Source: Sedimentitalea xiamensis (lineage in GTDB: Bacteria; Pseudomonadota; Alphaproteobacteria; Rhodobacterales; Rhodobacteraceae). From it: a stretch of 64,000 bases of DNA. The DNA lies in assembly GCF_030164465.1 (NCBI RefSeq), contig NZ_JASNJE010000015.1, positions 42,175 through 106,174 on the forward strand, given 5' to 3'. The translations under genes were made by a program, and so were the position numbers. Positions within the stretch are counted from its first letter, which is position 1, and the number at the start of each line of letters is the position of its first letter. Shown here in pieces: positions 44,510-52,341 of the stretch. The notes beneath the pieces are model-generated. The model did no database searches and was not told the origin of the DNA. It was given only the letters and a program-made list of their open reading frames with translations.

Positions 44510-46318
44510 TCAGTCTCCGAAAATGGTGGCGCCGGACTCCGCCGATCCGACGGCGCGGCGGAAATTGGCAAAGAGTTCGCGGCCCAGCCCGGCTTCGTTC
44601 CCGGACAGATCGGCCGTGGCGGCGGGACGGTCGAGCACACCCTCGGTCAGGATCTCAAGCGCGCCGGCATCCGCATCGACCCGCAACAGGTCGCCATCGC
44701 GCAGGCGGGCGATGACCCCGCCGTCGAGCGCCTCGGGGCAGACGTGGATCGCGGCGGGCACCTTTCCCGATGCGCCCGACATGCGCCCGTCGGTCACCAG
44801 CGCGACCTTCAGACCGCGCCCCTGCAGGATCGACAGCAGCGGCGTCAGGCTGTGCAGTTCCGGCATGCCATTGGCCTTGGGTCCCTGGAAGCGCACGACA
44901 ACGATTGTGTCCCCGGTGAATTCCCCGGCCTTGAAGGCGGCCTTGACCGCGTCCTGATCGTGAAACACCCGCACCGGAGCCTGCACGATCCGATGTTCCG
45001 AGGCAACGGCGGACACTTTCATCACCGCCGTTCCAAGGTTGCCGGACAGCCGTTTCAGCCCGCCATCGGGCTGGAACGGGTCAGAGGCGGGGCGCAGGAT
45101 CTTGTCGTTCAGCGATGTGCCGCTGCCCGTTTCCCAGCTGAGCACGCCGTTTTTCAGGCGCGGTTCGGCGGTGTACCGCGCCAGCCCTTCGCCCGCGACG
45201 GTCCGGGTGTCCGGGTGCAAGAGCCCGGCTTCCAGCAATTCGCCGATCATGTAACCCAACCCGCCGGCGGCGTGGAAATGGTTCACGTCGGCCAGACCGT
45301 TGGGATAGACCCGCGCCATCAGCGGCACCGCGTCCGACAGGTCGGAAAAATCCTGCCAGTCGAGCAGGATGCCACCGGCCCGCGCCATTGCGACGAGATG
45401 GATGAGAAGGTTCGTCGAGCCGCCGGTGGCGTTCAGCCCGACGATTCCGTTCACGAAGGCCCGTTCATCCAGGATATCGCAGACCGGCGTATAGGCATTG
45501 CCAAGCGCGCTCAGAGCCAGCGCGCGGCGCGCGCCCTCGGCGGTCAGGGCATCGCGCAATTCGGTGTTGGGCGTCACGAAGCTCGCTCCCGGCAGGTGCA
45601 GGCCCATGAATTCCATCAGCATCTGGTTGGTGTTGGCGGTGCCGTAGAAGGTGCAGGTGCCGGGGCCGTGATAGGCCGCCATTTCCGCCGCCATCAGCGC
45701 CTCGCGTCCGACCTCGCCGGCGGCGAATTTCTGGCGGACCCTGGCCTTTTCATCATTGGGCAAGCCGCTGGTCATCGGTCCGGCCGGCAGGAACACGACC
45801 GGCAGGTGGCCGAACGCCTGGGCGGCGATCACCAGTCCGGGCACAATCTTGTCGCAAACCCCGAGGAAAACAGCGGCGTCGAAAGTGTTGTGGCTCAGAG
45901 CGACGCCGGCCGCCAGGGCGATGACGTCGCGCGAGAACAGGCTCAACTCCATGCCGGTCTCGCCCTGCGTGACCCCGTCGCACATCGCCGGAACGCCACC
46001 GGCAACCTGCGCCGTGCCACCCGCTTGCCGTGCCGCCGCGCGGATCAGGTCGGGGAATCGTTCGAACGGCTGATGCGCGGACAGCATGTCGTTATAGGCG
46101 GTGACGATTCCCAGGTTCCCCGCGGTTCCAGCGGCCAGCGCATCCAGGTCCGGTCCCGAAGCCGCACAGGCATGCGCCTGGCCGCTACAGGACAGATGCC
46201 GCCGCGCCGGACCCTTGGCCGTGGCGGCGCGCATCCTGTCCAGATAGGGCCTGCGGGTCGCCGCGCTGCGTTCGATGATCCGGTCGGTTACGGTTCGAAG
46301 TGTCGGGTTCAGTCGCAT
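44510..46318 (-). CDS. edd: 6-phosphogluconate dehydratase
   Basis: 602 aa, full Edd length, from the ATG at 46318. IlvD/Edd family Cys ligands for the Fe-S cluster lie in [30 protein letters not shown] and [13 protein letters not shown]. Makes KDPG from 6-phosphogluconate. Upstream 440 bases hold candidate operators. Confidence 0.95.
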   Translation of the reverse strand: MRLNPTLRTVTDRIIERSAATRRPYLDRMRAATAKGPARRHLSCSGQAHACAASGPDLDALAAGTAGNLGIVTAYNDMLSAHQPFERFPDLIRAAARQAGGTAQVAGGVPAMCDGVTQGETGMELSLFSRDVIALAAGVALSHNTFDAAVFLGVCDKIVPGLVIAAQAFGHLPVVFLPAGPMTSGLPNDEKARVRQKFAAGEVGREALMAAEMAAYHGPGTCTFYGTANTNQMLMEFMGLHLPGASFVTPNTELRDALTAEGARRALALSALGNAYTPVCDILDERAFVNGIVGLNATGGSTNLLIHLVAMARAGGILLDWQDFSDLSDAVPLMARVYPNGLADVNHFHAAGGLGYMIGELLEAGLLHPDTRTVAGEGLARYTAEPRLKNGVLSWETGSGTSLNDKILRPASDPFQPDGGLKRLSGNLGTAVMKVSAVASEHRIVQAPVRVFHDQDAVKAAFKAGEFTGDTIVVVRFQGPKANGMPELHSLTPLLSILQGRGLKVALVTDGRMSGASGKVPAAIHVCPEALDGGVIARLRDGDLLRVDADAGALEILTEGVLDRPAATADLSGNEAGLGRELFANFRRAVGSAESGATIFGD

Positions 46319-46759
46319 GAAGGTCGTCACCTTGAAGAAGAGGCGGGCCGGACGGTTTCGCATGCAGCGATCGCGCCTTGCAGGAAGGGCAATCGGCTGT
46401 CACGGGCGCTGACGCACTTGTCGCGCAAACATGCCCCGCGCCGTGCGTTGTAGGGTGCCGATACCATATCTTGCCGCTGAACCGTCCTCGGACATGGCAG
46501 GCAGTCTGACCGGGAACCGTTCCCGAAGCAACCGTGAACGTTAGCGATAACGGGTGGATCCGGCCTGTATGTTTTCCCGTTTCGCCAGAGGAAGGCGGCC
46601 CGAACCCTGCGAGGACGGGCCAACCCGCCAAGCACGGTCTGGCCGGCGTATCGTTTCCAGCGTGCGGCAAAGGGAAAGTGCGCATGTCGCGGGCGGTTGA
46701 AAACCACGAAGCAAACGGACGACCTGCGGAAAAGATGCAATCCGTTCGGGATGTGACAT
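46319..46759. promoter_or_regulatory. edd upstream region, no supported gene
   Basis: 440 bases between edd and the tRNA fragment. It contains two palindromes: GGGAACCGTTCCC (46512-46524) and GTTAGCGATAAC (46540-46551), the second typical of LacI/GntR-type operators. Short open frames here are GC-rich noise. Confidence 0.45.
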
Positions 46760-46809
46760 TGGTCGGAGTGAGAGGATTCGAACCTCCGGCCCCTGCCTCC
46801 CGAAGACAG
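46760..46809 (-). tRNA. 3' fragment of tRNA-Pro(CGG), prophage attachment scar
   Basis: On the minus strand the anticodon arm CTGTC-TTCGGGA-GGCAG (anticodon CGG at 46800-46802), a 5-nt variable loop, T-arm GGAGG-TTCGAAT-CCTCT, acceptor strand CACTCCG, discriminator A and CCA are all present. Beyond 46809 the D-arm and 5' acceptor strand are absent. Only the 3' two-thirds remains, so this is not a working tRNA. It marks where a phage inserted inside the gene; the intact copy should be restored at the far prophage end. Confidence 0.85.
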
Positions 46810-46914
46810 AACCACCACGGCACGTTACTGTAAATTAACGGAAAATCATCACCAATGCCCACCTATTTCGACGGATTTTCCGCTGAACCGGGGGCGAAAC
46901 GAGGGCCAAATGCC

Positions 46915-47034
46915 ATGAAAATCGTCATCTTGATTGCGTTCGTCATCGCCGCTGGCTGGTGGCTGACATCGGAACCGAGCGATTATGAGCGCGGCATGTG
47001 GTGCATGGACTTGGGGTACTGCGACAATGACTGA
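46915..47034 (+). CDS. Small phage membrane peptide (39 aa)
   Basis: ATG at 46915 gives one hydrophobic span (VILIAFVIAAGWWL) and a short polar tail ending MDLGYCDND. Its last 31 bases belong to a 35-bp exact repeat, and it overlaps the next gene by 8 bases. Function unknown. Confidence 0.5.
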   Translation: MKIVILIAFVIAAGWWLTSEPSDYERGMWCMDLGYCDND

Positions 47035-47274
47035 TCTGTGGAGCAAGATGCAATTCTCGGGACCGGGAATTTGGCAACCGAACAATCGCGGCCACATGTA
47101 TCGCCGCACGACAGATACCATGTATCAGGCCGAAATGATGATGCGCGGCGATCATGCAGACATTCTTTGGCGCAAGGTTGAGAGCGAAGCCAGAAAGCTG
47201 ATTTGGTGCTGACGGCATGGGCCACCGACGAGGACGAGTATGTGGTGCATGGACTTGGGGTACTGCGACAATGA
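46996..47274 (+). repeat. 35-bp exact direct repeat (46996-47030 and 47240-47274)
   Basis: Both copies are identical over 35 bases, contain a TTGGGG Shine-Dalgarno-like tract and end in the ATG of the following gene (47027 and 47271). Each also encodes the peptide MWCMDLGYCDN in another frame. The copies are 244 bases apart and bracket a 61-aa gene. Confidence 0.9.
47027..47212 (+). CDS. Hypothetical phage protein (61 aa)
   Basis: The start codon is supplied by the first copy of the 35-bp repeat. The protein is Met-, Trp- and Arg-rich (MTDLWSKMQFSGPGIW; TMYQAEMMMRGDHADILWRK) with no recognised domain. Position between the two repeat copies suggests it was part of a duplication or insertion. 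Confidence 0.5.
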   Translation: MTDLWSKMQFSGPGIWQPNNRGHMYRRTTDTMYQAEMMMRGDHADILWRKVESEARKLIWC

Positions 47275-47696
47275 AAGGCGAGACTATGGGTATTAAATTC
47301 GGAAAACTGGCGGAACTCAACGTGCAGATCGGCGACATTGTGCGGGTCGTCGGATCCGTCAGTGAGGGTCGGATAGAGGATGGAAAGGAATGGGTGATAT
47401 CCGGTGTCACGAAGAATCGCTACTATGGACGTTCACGATCCGGTCCCGGTAATGTGGACATCCCGCTTTCAAATGCGCTGATCTGGCAGATTGTGTCGAA
47501 ATCGAAACGTGCGGCAATCGACATCACGACGATGGAAGACCCCGAGACCGTGACGATCGATTCCGAGAAGCGTACAACACTCAACGAGGCAGCAACTGAA
47601 CTGGTCCTGGCCGCACTCATCGTGTCGTACATCGGCAAGCCGGTGGCGCAAGCTGTTCTCGATCTTATCGCAGCACTCACGGAGGTCACGGAATGA
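47271..47696 (+). CDS. Hypothetical phage protein (141 aa)
   Basis: The start is either the repeat-borne ATG at 47271 or the ATG at 47286 (preceded by AAGGCGAG); the first is listed because the same arrangement starts the previous gene. Residues ~20-70 look like a small beta-barrel (IGDIVRVVGSVSEGRIEDGK). The C-terminal helix is hydrophobic (ATELVLAALIVSYIGKPVAQAVLDLIAAL). Stop overlaps the next start (ATGA). No family recognised. Confidence 0.6.
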   Translation: MKGETMGIKFGKLAELNVQIGDIVRVVGSVSEGRIEDGKEWVISGVTKNRYYGRSRSGPGNVDIPLSNALIWQIVSKSKRAAIDITTMEDPETVTIDSEKRTTLNEAATELVLAALIVSYIGKPVAQAVLDLIAALTEVTE

Positions 47697-48073
47697 AAAA
47701 TATCGAGGAAACACGGCGCGATCTGAACGCGCGGTTCATGCCGGCGGGTGACGCCAAGAACGAGTGGAAGATCCTGAAGCACAGCGGATGGATTTACGGC
47801 GACTGTGAAGATTACGCATGCACGTTCGTCTGGTTGGCGTCGGGCAAGTCGATGCTCAAGTTCTGGTTGAACCTGATCACCCGACGCGCGTCCCTGTGGT
47901 ATTGCAAGGCACCGGTGGGTGGCGGGCATGTCGTCCTGGACGTCAAGGGTCACGGCTGCATCGACTCGCTTCAGTAAGGGTTCAAGACCCGTGAGAAACT
48001 GGAAGACCTGGGGTACACCGGGTTCCGTCGGTATCGTGCGGCGTCGGTCGCGCTGAAGTTCCTGCGGACGTGA
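47693..48073 (+). pseudogene. Transglutaminase-like cysteine-peptidase-like phage gene interrupted by in-frame TAA
   Basis: The first 94 codons end at TAA 47975-47977. The same frame then stays open for 31 more codons to TGA at 48073 (GFKTREKLEDLGYTGFRRYR...). The N-terminal part carries GDCEDYA with Cys38 and, later, GGGHVVLDV, the Cys and His of the bacterial transglutaminase-like family. The post-stop tail has the basic sequence expected at the end of phage homologues. The next small gene starts on the downstream TGA (GTGA), as if translation normally ran through. A point mutation or read-through are the options; the 94-aa product may still be made. Confidence 0.65.
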
Positions 48074-48210
48074 CTTTCAAGGTCTTGGGGATGCCTTACG
48101 AGGTCATGCTGTACTACAAGCATGTCCTCCGAAAACTCGGACTGCACACTCGCGCCGAAGAACTACGGCGGGAATGGTGGTTTTTGAACGGAGACTTGCG
48201 TCGCAAATGA
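48070..48210 (+). CDS. Small phage protein (46 aa), translationally coupled
   Basis: GTG at 48070 overlaps the TGA ending the interrupted gene (GTGA); its own stop overlaps the ATG of the next gene (ATGA at 48207-48210). The product is basic and helical (MLYYKHVLRKLGLHTRAEELRREWWF). Function unknown; the double overlap supports it being real. Confidence 0.5.
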   Translation: MTFKVLGMPYEVMLYYKHVLRKLGLHTRAEELRREWWFLNGDLRRK

Positions 48211-48971
48211 AGCACTGGATTAGCCTATCAGGGGGTGTCGGTAGCGGCGTCTCGGCACTGACCGCGCGTCGGTTCGGATACGACTTCGAACTCGTCTTCG
48301 CCGACACGTTAATCGAGGATGAAGACGCCTATCGCTTCAACCGAGACATTGCCCGTGCGTGCAGCAAGGAACTCATTACCCTGACAACCGGTAAAGACCC
48401 GTGGGACATCTTTGTCGAAAAGCGATACATCGGGAACACCCGAACAGCGCATTGCTCGACGGAACTTAAGACGCGCCCCGTCATGCGGTTTCTCGACAAA
48501 TTCGCCGGTGCCGGTGACGCCTTGGTTCTGGGAATGGACTGGTCGGAACAGGACCGGATCGAGCGGGCACAGGGTGTTTGGGGAGACCGGCCGATTGTCT
48601 CGCTGCTTAATCGGCACAAGATCACCCGTCCACAACACGGGGCGATTTTGGCGTTGGCTGGGATCAAGATGCCGAGACTGTACGAACACGGGTTTCCACA
48701 CAACAACTGTGGCGGGTTCTGCGTCAAGGCGGGGCTGAAGCAATTCAAAACATTGATGACATCATTCCCTGAAAGGTTTGATCAGCATGAGAAACGGATG
48801 TCACAAGTGATGGAGCAAATAGGTCCGACTGCCAGACCGTTCTTGCGAAAGACAGTAAACGGGGATGTCAATTACCTGACACTCGCGCAATTCAAAGAGG
48901 CGGTTGAGGATGGTCAGATCGAAATTGGAGAGTACGACTATCGCGGATGCGGGTGTTTCTCCGATGAATGA
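48207..48971 (+). CDS. PAPS-reductase-like (CysH/DndC-type) phage protein
   Basis: 254 aa from the ATG at 48207. The N-terminal PP-loop SLSGGVGSGVSALTARRFG is the ATP-pyrophosphatase signature of the PAPS reductase/adenine nucleotide alpha-hydrolase superfamily. AHCSTELKTRPVMRF and NNCGGFCVKAGLKQF contribute conserved Cys; the C-terminal CGCFSDE may bind metal or Fe-S. Phage members are common, and some relatives act in DNA phosphorothioation or other base or sulfur chemistry. The precise role is unknown. Sits directly before the primase-helicase. Confidence 0.75.
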   Translation: MKHWISLSGGVGSGVSALTARRFGYDFELVFADTLIEDEDAYRFNRDIARACSKELITLTTGKDPWDIFVEKRYIGNTRTAHCSTELKTRPVMRFLDKFAGAGDALVLGMDWSEQDRIERAQGVWGDRPIVSLLNRHKITRPQHGAILALAGIKMPRLYEHGFPHNNCGGFCVKAGLKQFKTLMTSFPERFDQHEKRMSQVMEQIGPTARPFLRKTVNGDVNYLTLAQFKEAVEDGQIEIGEYDYRGCGCFSDE

Positions 48972-51153
48972 ACTCCCCCCTCGCTTCCTGAACTGGCGTC
49001 TGATCGACGGCCGCAAGGTTCCCTGCCGTGCCGATGGCACGCCATGCAACGCACATGACCCGGCGAACCATACGGACTATGAGACCGCCGCGGCGTCGGC
49101 GCATGGTGTGGCTTTCGACATCCGCGCCGAGGATGGCCTGTTCTTCCTCGACCTCGACAAGTGCCGCGCCGAGGACGGGGCGTGGACCGCAGAGGCCGAG
49201 GCGATATTCCTGTCCTTCACCGGCGCGTGGGGCGAGGTCTCGCAGTCGGGCACCGGACTGCACATCATTGGTCGTTGCGACCCGTCGAAACTCCAAGACA
49301 GAAGGAACAAATGGGATGGGTGGCTTGAGTTCTACACCGATGGGCGTTTTGTTGCCTTTGGATCTACCGGGTGGAATCCTATTGGCGGTACGACCAGACC
49401 AGATGTGGACTGGACAGACCAGCTTCTACGCATGGTTCCCGAACGCGAACATCTCGGCGAGTTGCCCGAAGGCGTTGATCCTGCCTACACATGGGTCGGC
49501 GACGACGACGCGCTCGTAGCGGCAATGCTGGCGTCGAAGGGCGGCGCCGGTGCGGCGTTCGGGCTGAAGGCGACGGTATGTGACCTGTGGCATGCTGATA
49601 CCGCGGTCCTGGCGAAGCATTACCCTGCGTTCGATGGTGGCGGCGGGTTCGATCACTCGTCGGCCGACGCCGCGCTGATGTCGCATCTGGCCTACTGGAC
49701 CGGCAAGGACATGCCGCGGATGGACCGGTTGTTTCGTCGGTCCTCGCTCATGCGGGACAAGTACGAGAAACGCGCAGACTATCGGCGCGATACCGTGCAG
49801 AACGCCGCGCGACTGTGCAACAAGGTCTACGATCGCCCCGTCACGCCTGCGGCCACGGGTGGCGGCACGGCAGACGTCTACATGACGGAACCGGACATGG
49901 CGAAGCACTTCGCCGGCTGCGTCTACATCAGGGACTTGCACCGCGTCCTGGTGCCCGACGGATCCCTGTTGAAGCCCGAGCAATTCAACGCCAGCTATGG
50001 TGGGCACATCTTCAAGACGATGCCCGACGGCACCAAGCCGACCGCCAAGGCGTTCGAGGCACTGACCGAGAACCGCGCGATCAGGTTCCCGCAGGCAATC
50101 CGTCCGTGCTTCAGACCCGATCTGCCACCGGGGCTGATCTTGAACGACGGGTCGGTCAACACCTATGTCAAGCCCGATGTGGACATGACACCGGGCGACG
50201 TCAGCCGGTTCCTCGAACTCATGGGGAAACTGCTACCGGACGAACGCGACCGTCAGATTCTCCTGTCCTACTGCGCCTCGGTGGTGCAGAACCCCGGTAT
50301 CAAATTCCAGTGGACTCCGGTGTTGCAGGGGTGCGAGGGGAACGGCAAGACCCTGATCTTCCTGACGGTGGCGTATGCTGTCGGCGAGCGGTATTCGCAC
50401 ATGCCGAACCCCCGGCAGATCGGCGGGCAATTCAACGGGTGGATCGAGGGGAAAATCTTCTCGACGTTCGAGGAAATCCACATGGAAGGGCGTCGGGAGA
50501 CCCTGGACATCCTGAAGACGATCATCACCAACCTGCGGATCGAGGTCGAGAACAAGGGCGTTGACAAGCGGATGATCGAGAACCGCTGCAACTTCGGGTT
50601 CTGCACGAACTACCAGGATGCCGTCATCAAGTCGCGCAACGATCGTCGCTATGCGATATTCTTCACCGCGCAGCAATCCATTGACGACCTGAAGCGCGAC
50701 GGTATGGACGGGAACTATTTCCCCAAGCTGTACGACTGGTTGCGTGACGAGGGCGGGTATGCCGCTGTTGCACACTACCTGACGAACTACGAGATACCGC
50801 ACGACCTGGATCCGGCGAAGGGTTGCCACCGCGCACCCGAGACCAGTAGCACCGCCGCTGCCGTGCGCAAGTCCCGTGGACCGATCGAGACCGAGATACT
50901 TGAGGCCGCGGAGGACAACACGCCGGGGTTCATCGGTGGATGGGTGTCGTCGTGGGCACTCGACAAACTCATGCGTGACCGCGGGTTCCGAATCGGACGT
51001 AACAAATTAGCGGATATTCTCGCCGACCTCGGGTATGAACAGTGGGGTCGTGCGACCTCGCCGCTCATACAGGAAGACCGAAAGCGCCCGATGCTCTACA
51101 AGAAACCGGGCGCCTCGGAGGACTACGTCAAGGCGCAGCATTATCCTACCTGA
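48964..51153 (+). CDS. Phage replication primase-helicase (prim-pol plus SF3-like helicase)
   Basis: 729 aa from the ATG at 48964, overlapping the previous gene by 8 bases. The N-terminal prim-pol-like domain has GLFFLDLDKCRAEDG with the catalytic acidic pair and SGTGLHIIG with the nucleotide-contacting His. The central to C-terminal helicase has Walker A QGCEGNGKTLIF, acidic Walker B IFSTFEEIHM and a following CTNYQDAVI Asn motif. It would prime and unwind phage DNA. Similar fused enzymes occur in many temperate phages and plasmids. The C-terminal ~90 residues look like a winged helix. Confidence 0.85.
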   Translation: MNELPPRFLNWRLIDGRKVPCRADGTPCNAHDPANHTDYETAAASAHGVAFDIRAEDGLFFLDLDKCRAEDGAWTAEAEAIFLSFTGAWGEVSQSGTGLHIIGRCDPSKLQDRRNKWDGWLEFYTDGRFVAFGSTGWNPIGGTTRPDVDWTDQLLRMVPEREHLGELPEGVDPAYTWVGDDDALVAAMLASKGGAGAAFGLKATVCDLWHADTAVLAKHYPAFDGGGGFDHSSADAALMSHLAYWTGKDMPRMDRLFRRSSLMRDKYEKRADYRRDTVQNAARLCNKVYDRPVTPAATGGGTADVYMTEPDMAKHFAGCVYIRDLHRVLVPDGSLLKPEQFNASYGGHIFKTMPDGTKPTAKAFEALTENRAIRFPQAIRPCFRPDLPPGLILNDGSVNTYVKPDVDMTPGDVSRFLELMGKLLPDERDRQILLSYCASVVQNPGIKFQWTPVLQGCEGNGKTLIFLTVAYAVGERYSHMPNPRQIGGQFNGWIEGKIFSTFEEIHMEGRRETLDILKTIITNLRIEVENKGVDKRMIENRCNFGFCTNYQDAVIKSRNDRRYAIFFTAQQSIDDLKRDGMDGNYFPKLYDWLRDEGGYAAVAHYLTNYEIPHDLDPAKGCHRAPETSSTAAAVRKSRGPIETEILEAAEDNTPGFIGGWVSSWALDKLMRDRGFRIGRNKLADILADLGYEQWGRATSPLIQEDRKRPMLYKKPGASEDYVKAQHYPT

Positions 51154-51409
51154 CTCTCCATATCTCTAGTGCGCCAGAGCGGCGACTGGTTACGATCTTC
51201 CAGTCGTCGGGCGTGATCTGCGCGACGGTGATCTGAAGCGTCTTCAGGTCAACCGGTGAACCATCGGGACCGAGCGCCTGGTCGATCGTCAGGTTGGCGC
51301 CGGGGTGGGTCAGGGCCGTGTTCATCGCATCGTGGAGTGCCAGGCGCACGGTGAGCGGCTGGTGGGGTCCGTCGGTGCGTTGCGCTGTCCGCGCGTCAAT
51401 TTGGGTCAT
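51146..51409 (-). CDS. Hypothetical leftward phage protein (87 aa)
   Basis: The only supported minus-strand gene in the prophage. ATG at 51409 has AGGAGA about 10 bases upstream. Its 3' end overlaps the primase-helicase by 8 bases. Sequence (LHDAMNTALTHPGANLTIDQAL ... LEIWRVR) suggests a small alpha/beta fold but no known family. It is transcribed from the AT-rich region that also carries a palindrome, so it could be a regulator. Confidence 0.5.
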   Translation of the reverse strand: MTQIDARTAQRTDGPHQPLTVRLALHDAMNTALTHPGANLTIDQALGPDGSPVDLKTLQITVAQITPDDWKIVTSRRSGALEIWRVR

Positions 51410-51711
51410 TTTACAGTAATCTCCTGTTTGTCTCGAATCACCTTAGCACGCTAATCGAGTCGTGACAAGACGCAAGTGGTGACTTCGTTGATTCTAAACG
51501 ATAATCCCAAAGTCGTGGCAGGTGTGACCGAGCGTGTGACACGGTTTTTTTCAATGTTCACAGTGGGTTGCGACGGGTCTGTCATTACTTTACTACTTTT
51601 TATATTTAGAGTAGTAGTAGTAAGAGCATGTATGTAGTATACACCATGTATGTATGCACCATGTTATATAGCGTAGCGACTGAAAAAGTTCTGTCTGTCT
51701 GGAGTCCTGAC
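51410..51711. promoter_or_regulatory. AT-rich divergent region with palindrome and repeats
   Basis: 302 bases, far more AT-rich than its surroundings. It holds palindrome TTAGCACGCTAA (51443-51454), inverted arms TTACTACT/AGTAGTAA (51590-51597 and 51616-51623) around TATATT, and CATGTATGTA repeats near 51627-51655. It lies between the leftward 87-aa gene and the rightward gene at 51712. Divergent promoters are expected; a replication origin is possible because it adjoins the helicase gene. A 28-codon upstream extension of the next gene covers its right part but reads as noise. Confidence 0.5.
51443..51454. promoter_or_regulatory. Palindromic operator candidate, copy 1 (TTAGCACGCTAA)
   Basis: Near-perfect 12-bp palindrome, 34 bases upstream of the leftward 87-aa gene. 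A perfect version is at 53587-53598. Such pairs often bind a phage repressor. Confidence 0.5.
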
Positions 51712-52341
51712 ATGCCCCCTGTGAATATTCTCGATCATCTGAAGCCGAACGGTAAAATTAACGGCAAGTCTGTAATTTATGTGCACCGCATTAAATTCTA
51801 CGAATCTCATGGTTACGTCCCGAGTCGAATCGGAACGATGCATGACGGCACGTTATATGACATGGACCATCCGCGAAGGATGCCAACCATTGCCGGAAAC
51901 ACCGGAGTTCTCAATCACGTCAAACCGTGCGGTAAAATTAACGGCAAACCTGTCGTATATGTTCACCACATGGAGTTTTTTCTGGAACACGGTTATTGCC
52001 CTGATCGTGTCGGAACAACCGATGACGGTATTTTATTCGACATGGTGTTCGGTCCACCGATCACCAGCGCCGCCGCAGTCCCGAAGTGCAAGCTGTACGA
52101 AATACTGACACGGTTTCCCGATGTGACTGAAATCGAGGTGAGAAATGTTCGCCGACCAATCCCTGAAACGGTGCGCAACGAGGTCATCGGTTTTTTCCGG
52201 TCATCTAGCGACTTCGTGCCCATTGGTGACACGGTTGTCGATAAGGCGACCGGGGGTATCAAATTGCGACGTTTCATCATCGAGCGTCTAGTCGCAGACG
52301 GAGACCTGTGGTATGACGGGGCATGCTACAGATCGACATAA
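51712..52341 (+). CDS. Unknown phage protein with tandem ~47-residue repeat
   Basis: 209 aa from the ATG at 51712, with a TGGAGT RBS-like tract about 15 bases upstream; a longer start at 51628 is unlikely. Residues ~6-55 and ~66-115 are copies of one module: LxHxKPxGKINGKxVxYVHxxxFxxxHGYxPxRxGTxxDGxLxDM. The C-terminal ~85 residues are unrelated and contain the first GGTTTTTTCCGG motif (encoding GFFR). No known family. Overlaps the next gene by 19 bases. Confidence 0.65.
   Translation: MPPVNILDHLKPNGKINGKSVIYVHRIKFYESHGYVPSRIGTMHDGTLYDMDHPRRMPTIAGNTGVLNHVKPCGKINGKPVVYVHHMEFFLEHGYCPDRVGTTDDGILFDMVFGPPITSAAAVPKCKLYEILTRFPDVTEIEVRNVRRPIPETVRNEVIGFFRSSSDFVPIGDTVVDKATGGIKLRRFIIERLVADGDLWYDGACYRST

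Noticed and set aside
46319..46860. Several 70-160 codon frames on both strands around the tRNA fragment
   Set aside because: They read through the tRNA remnant and the edd promoter with no RBS or recognisable protein.
46825..51419. TTACTGTAA at 46825 and its reverse complement at 51411 as a phage operator pair
   Set aside because: A 9-mer in AT-richer phage DNA found only twice is too weak.
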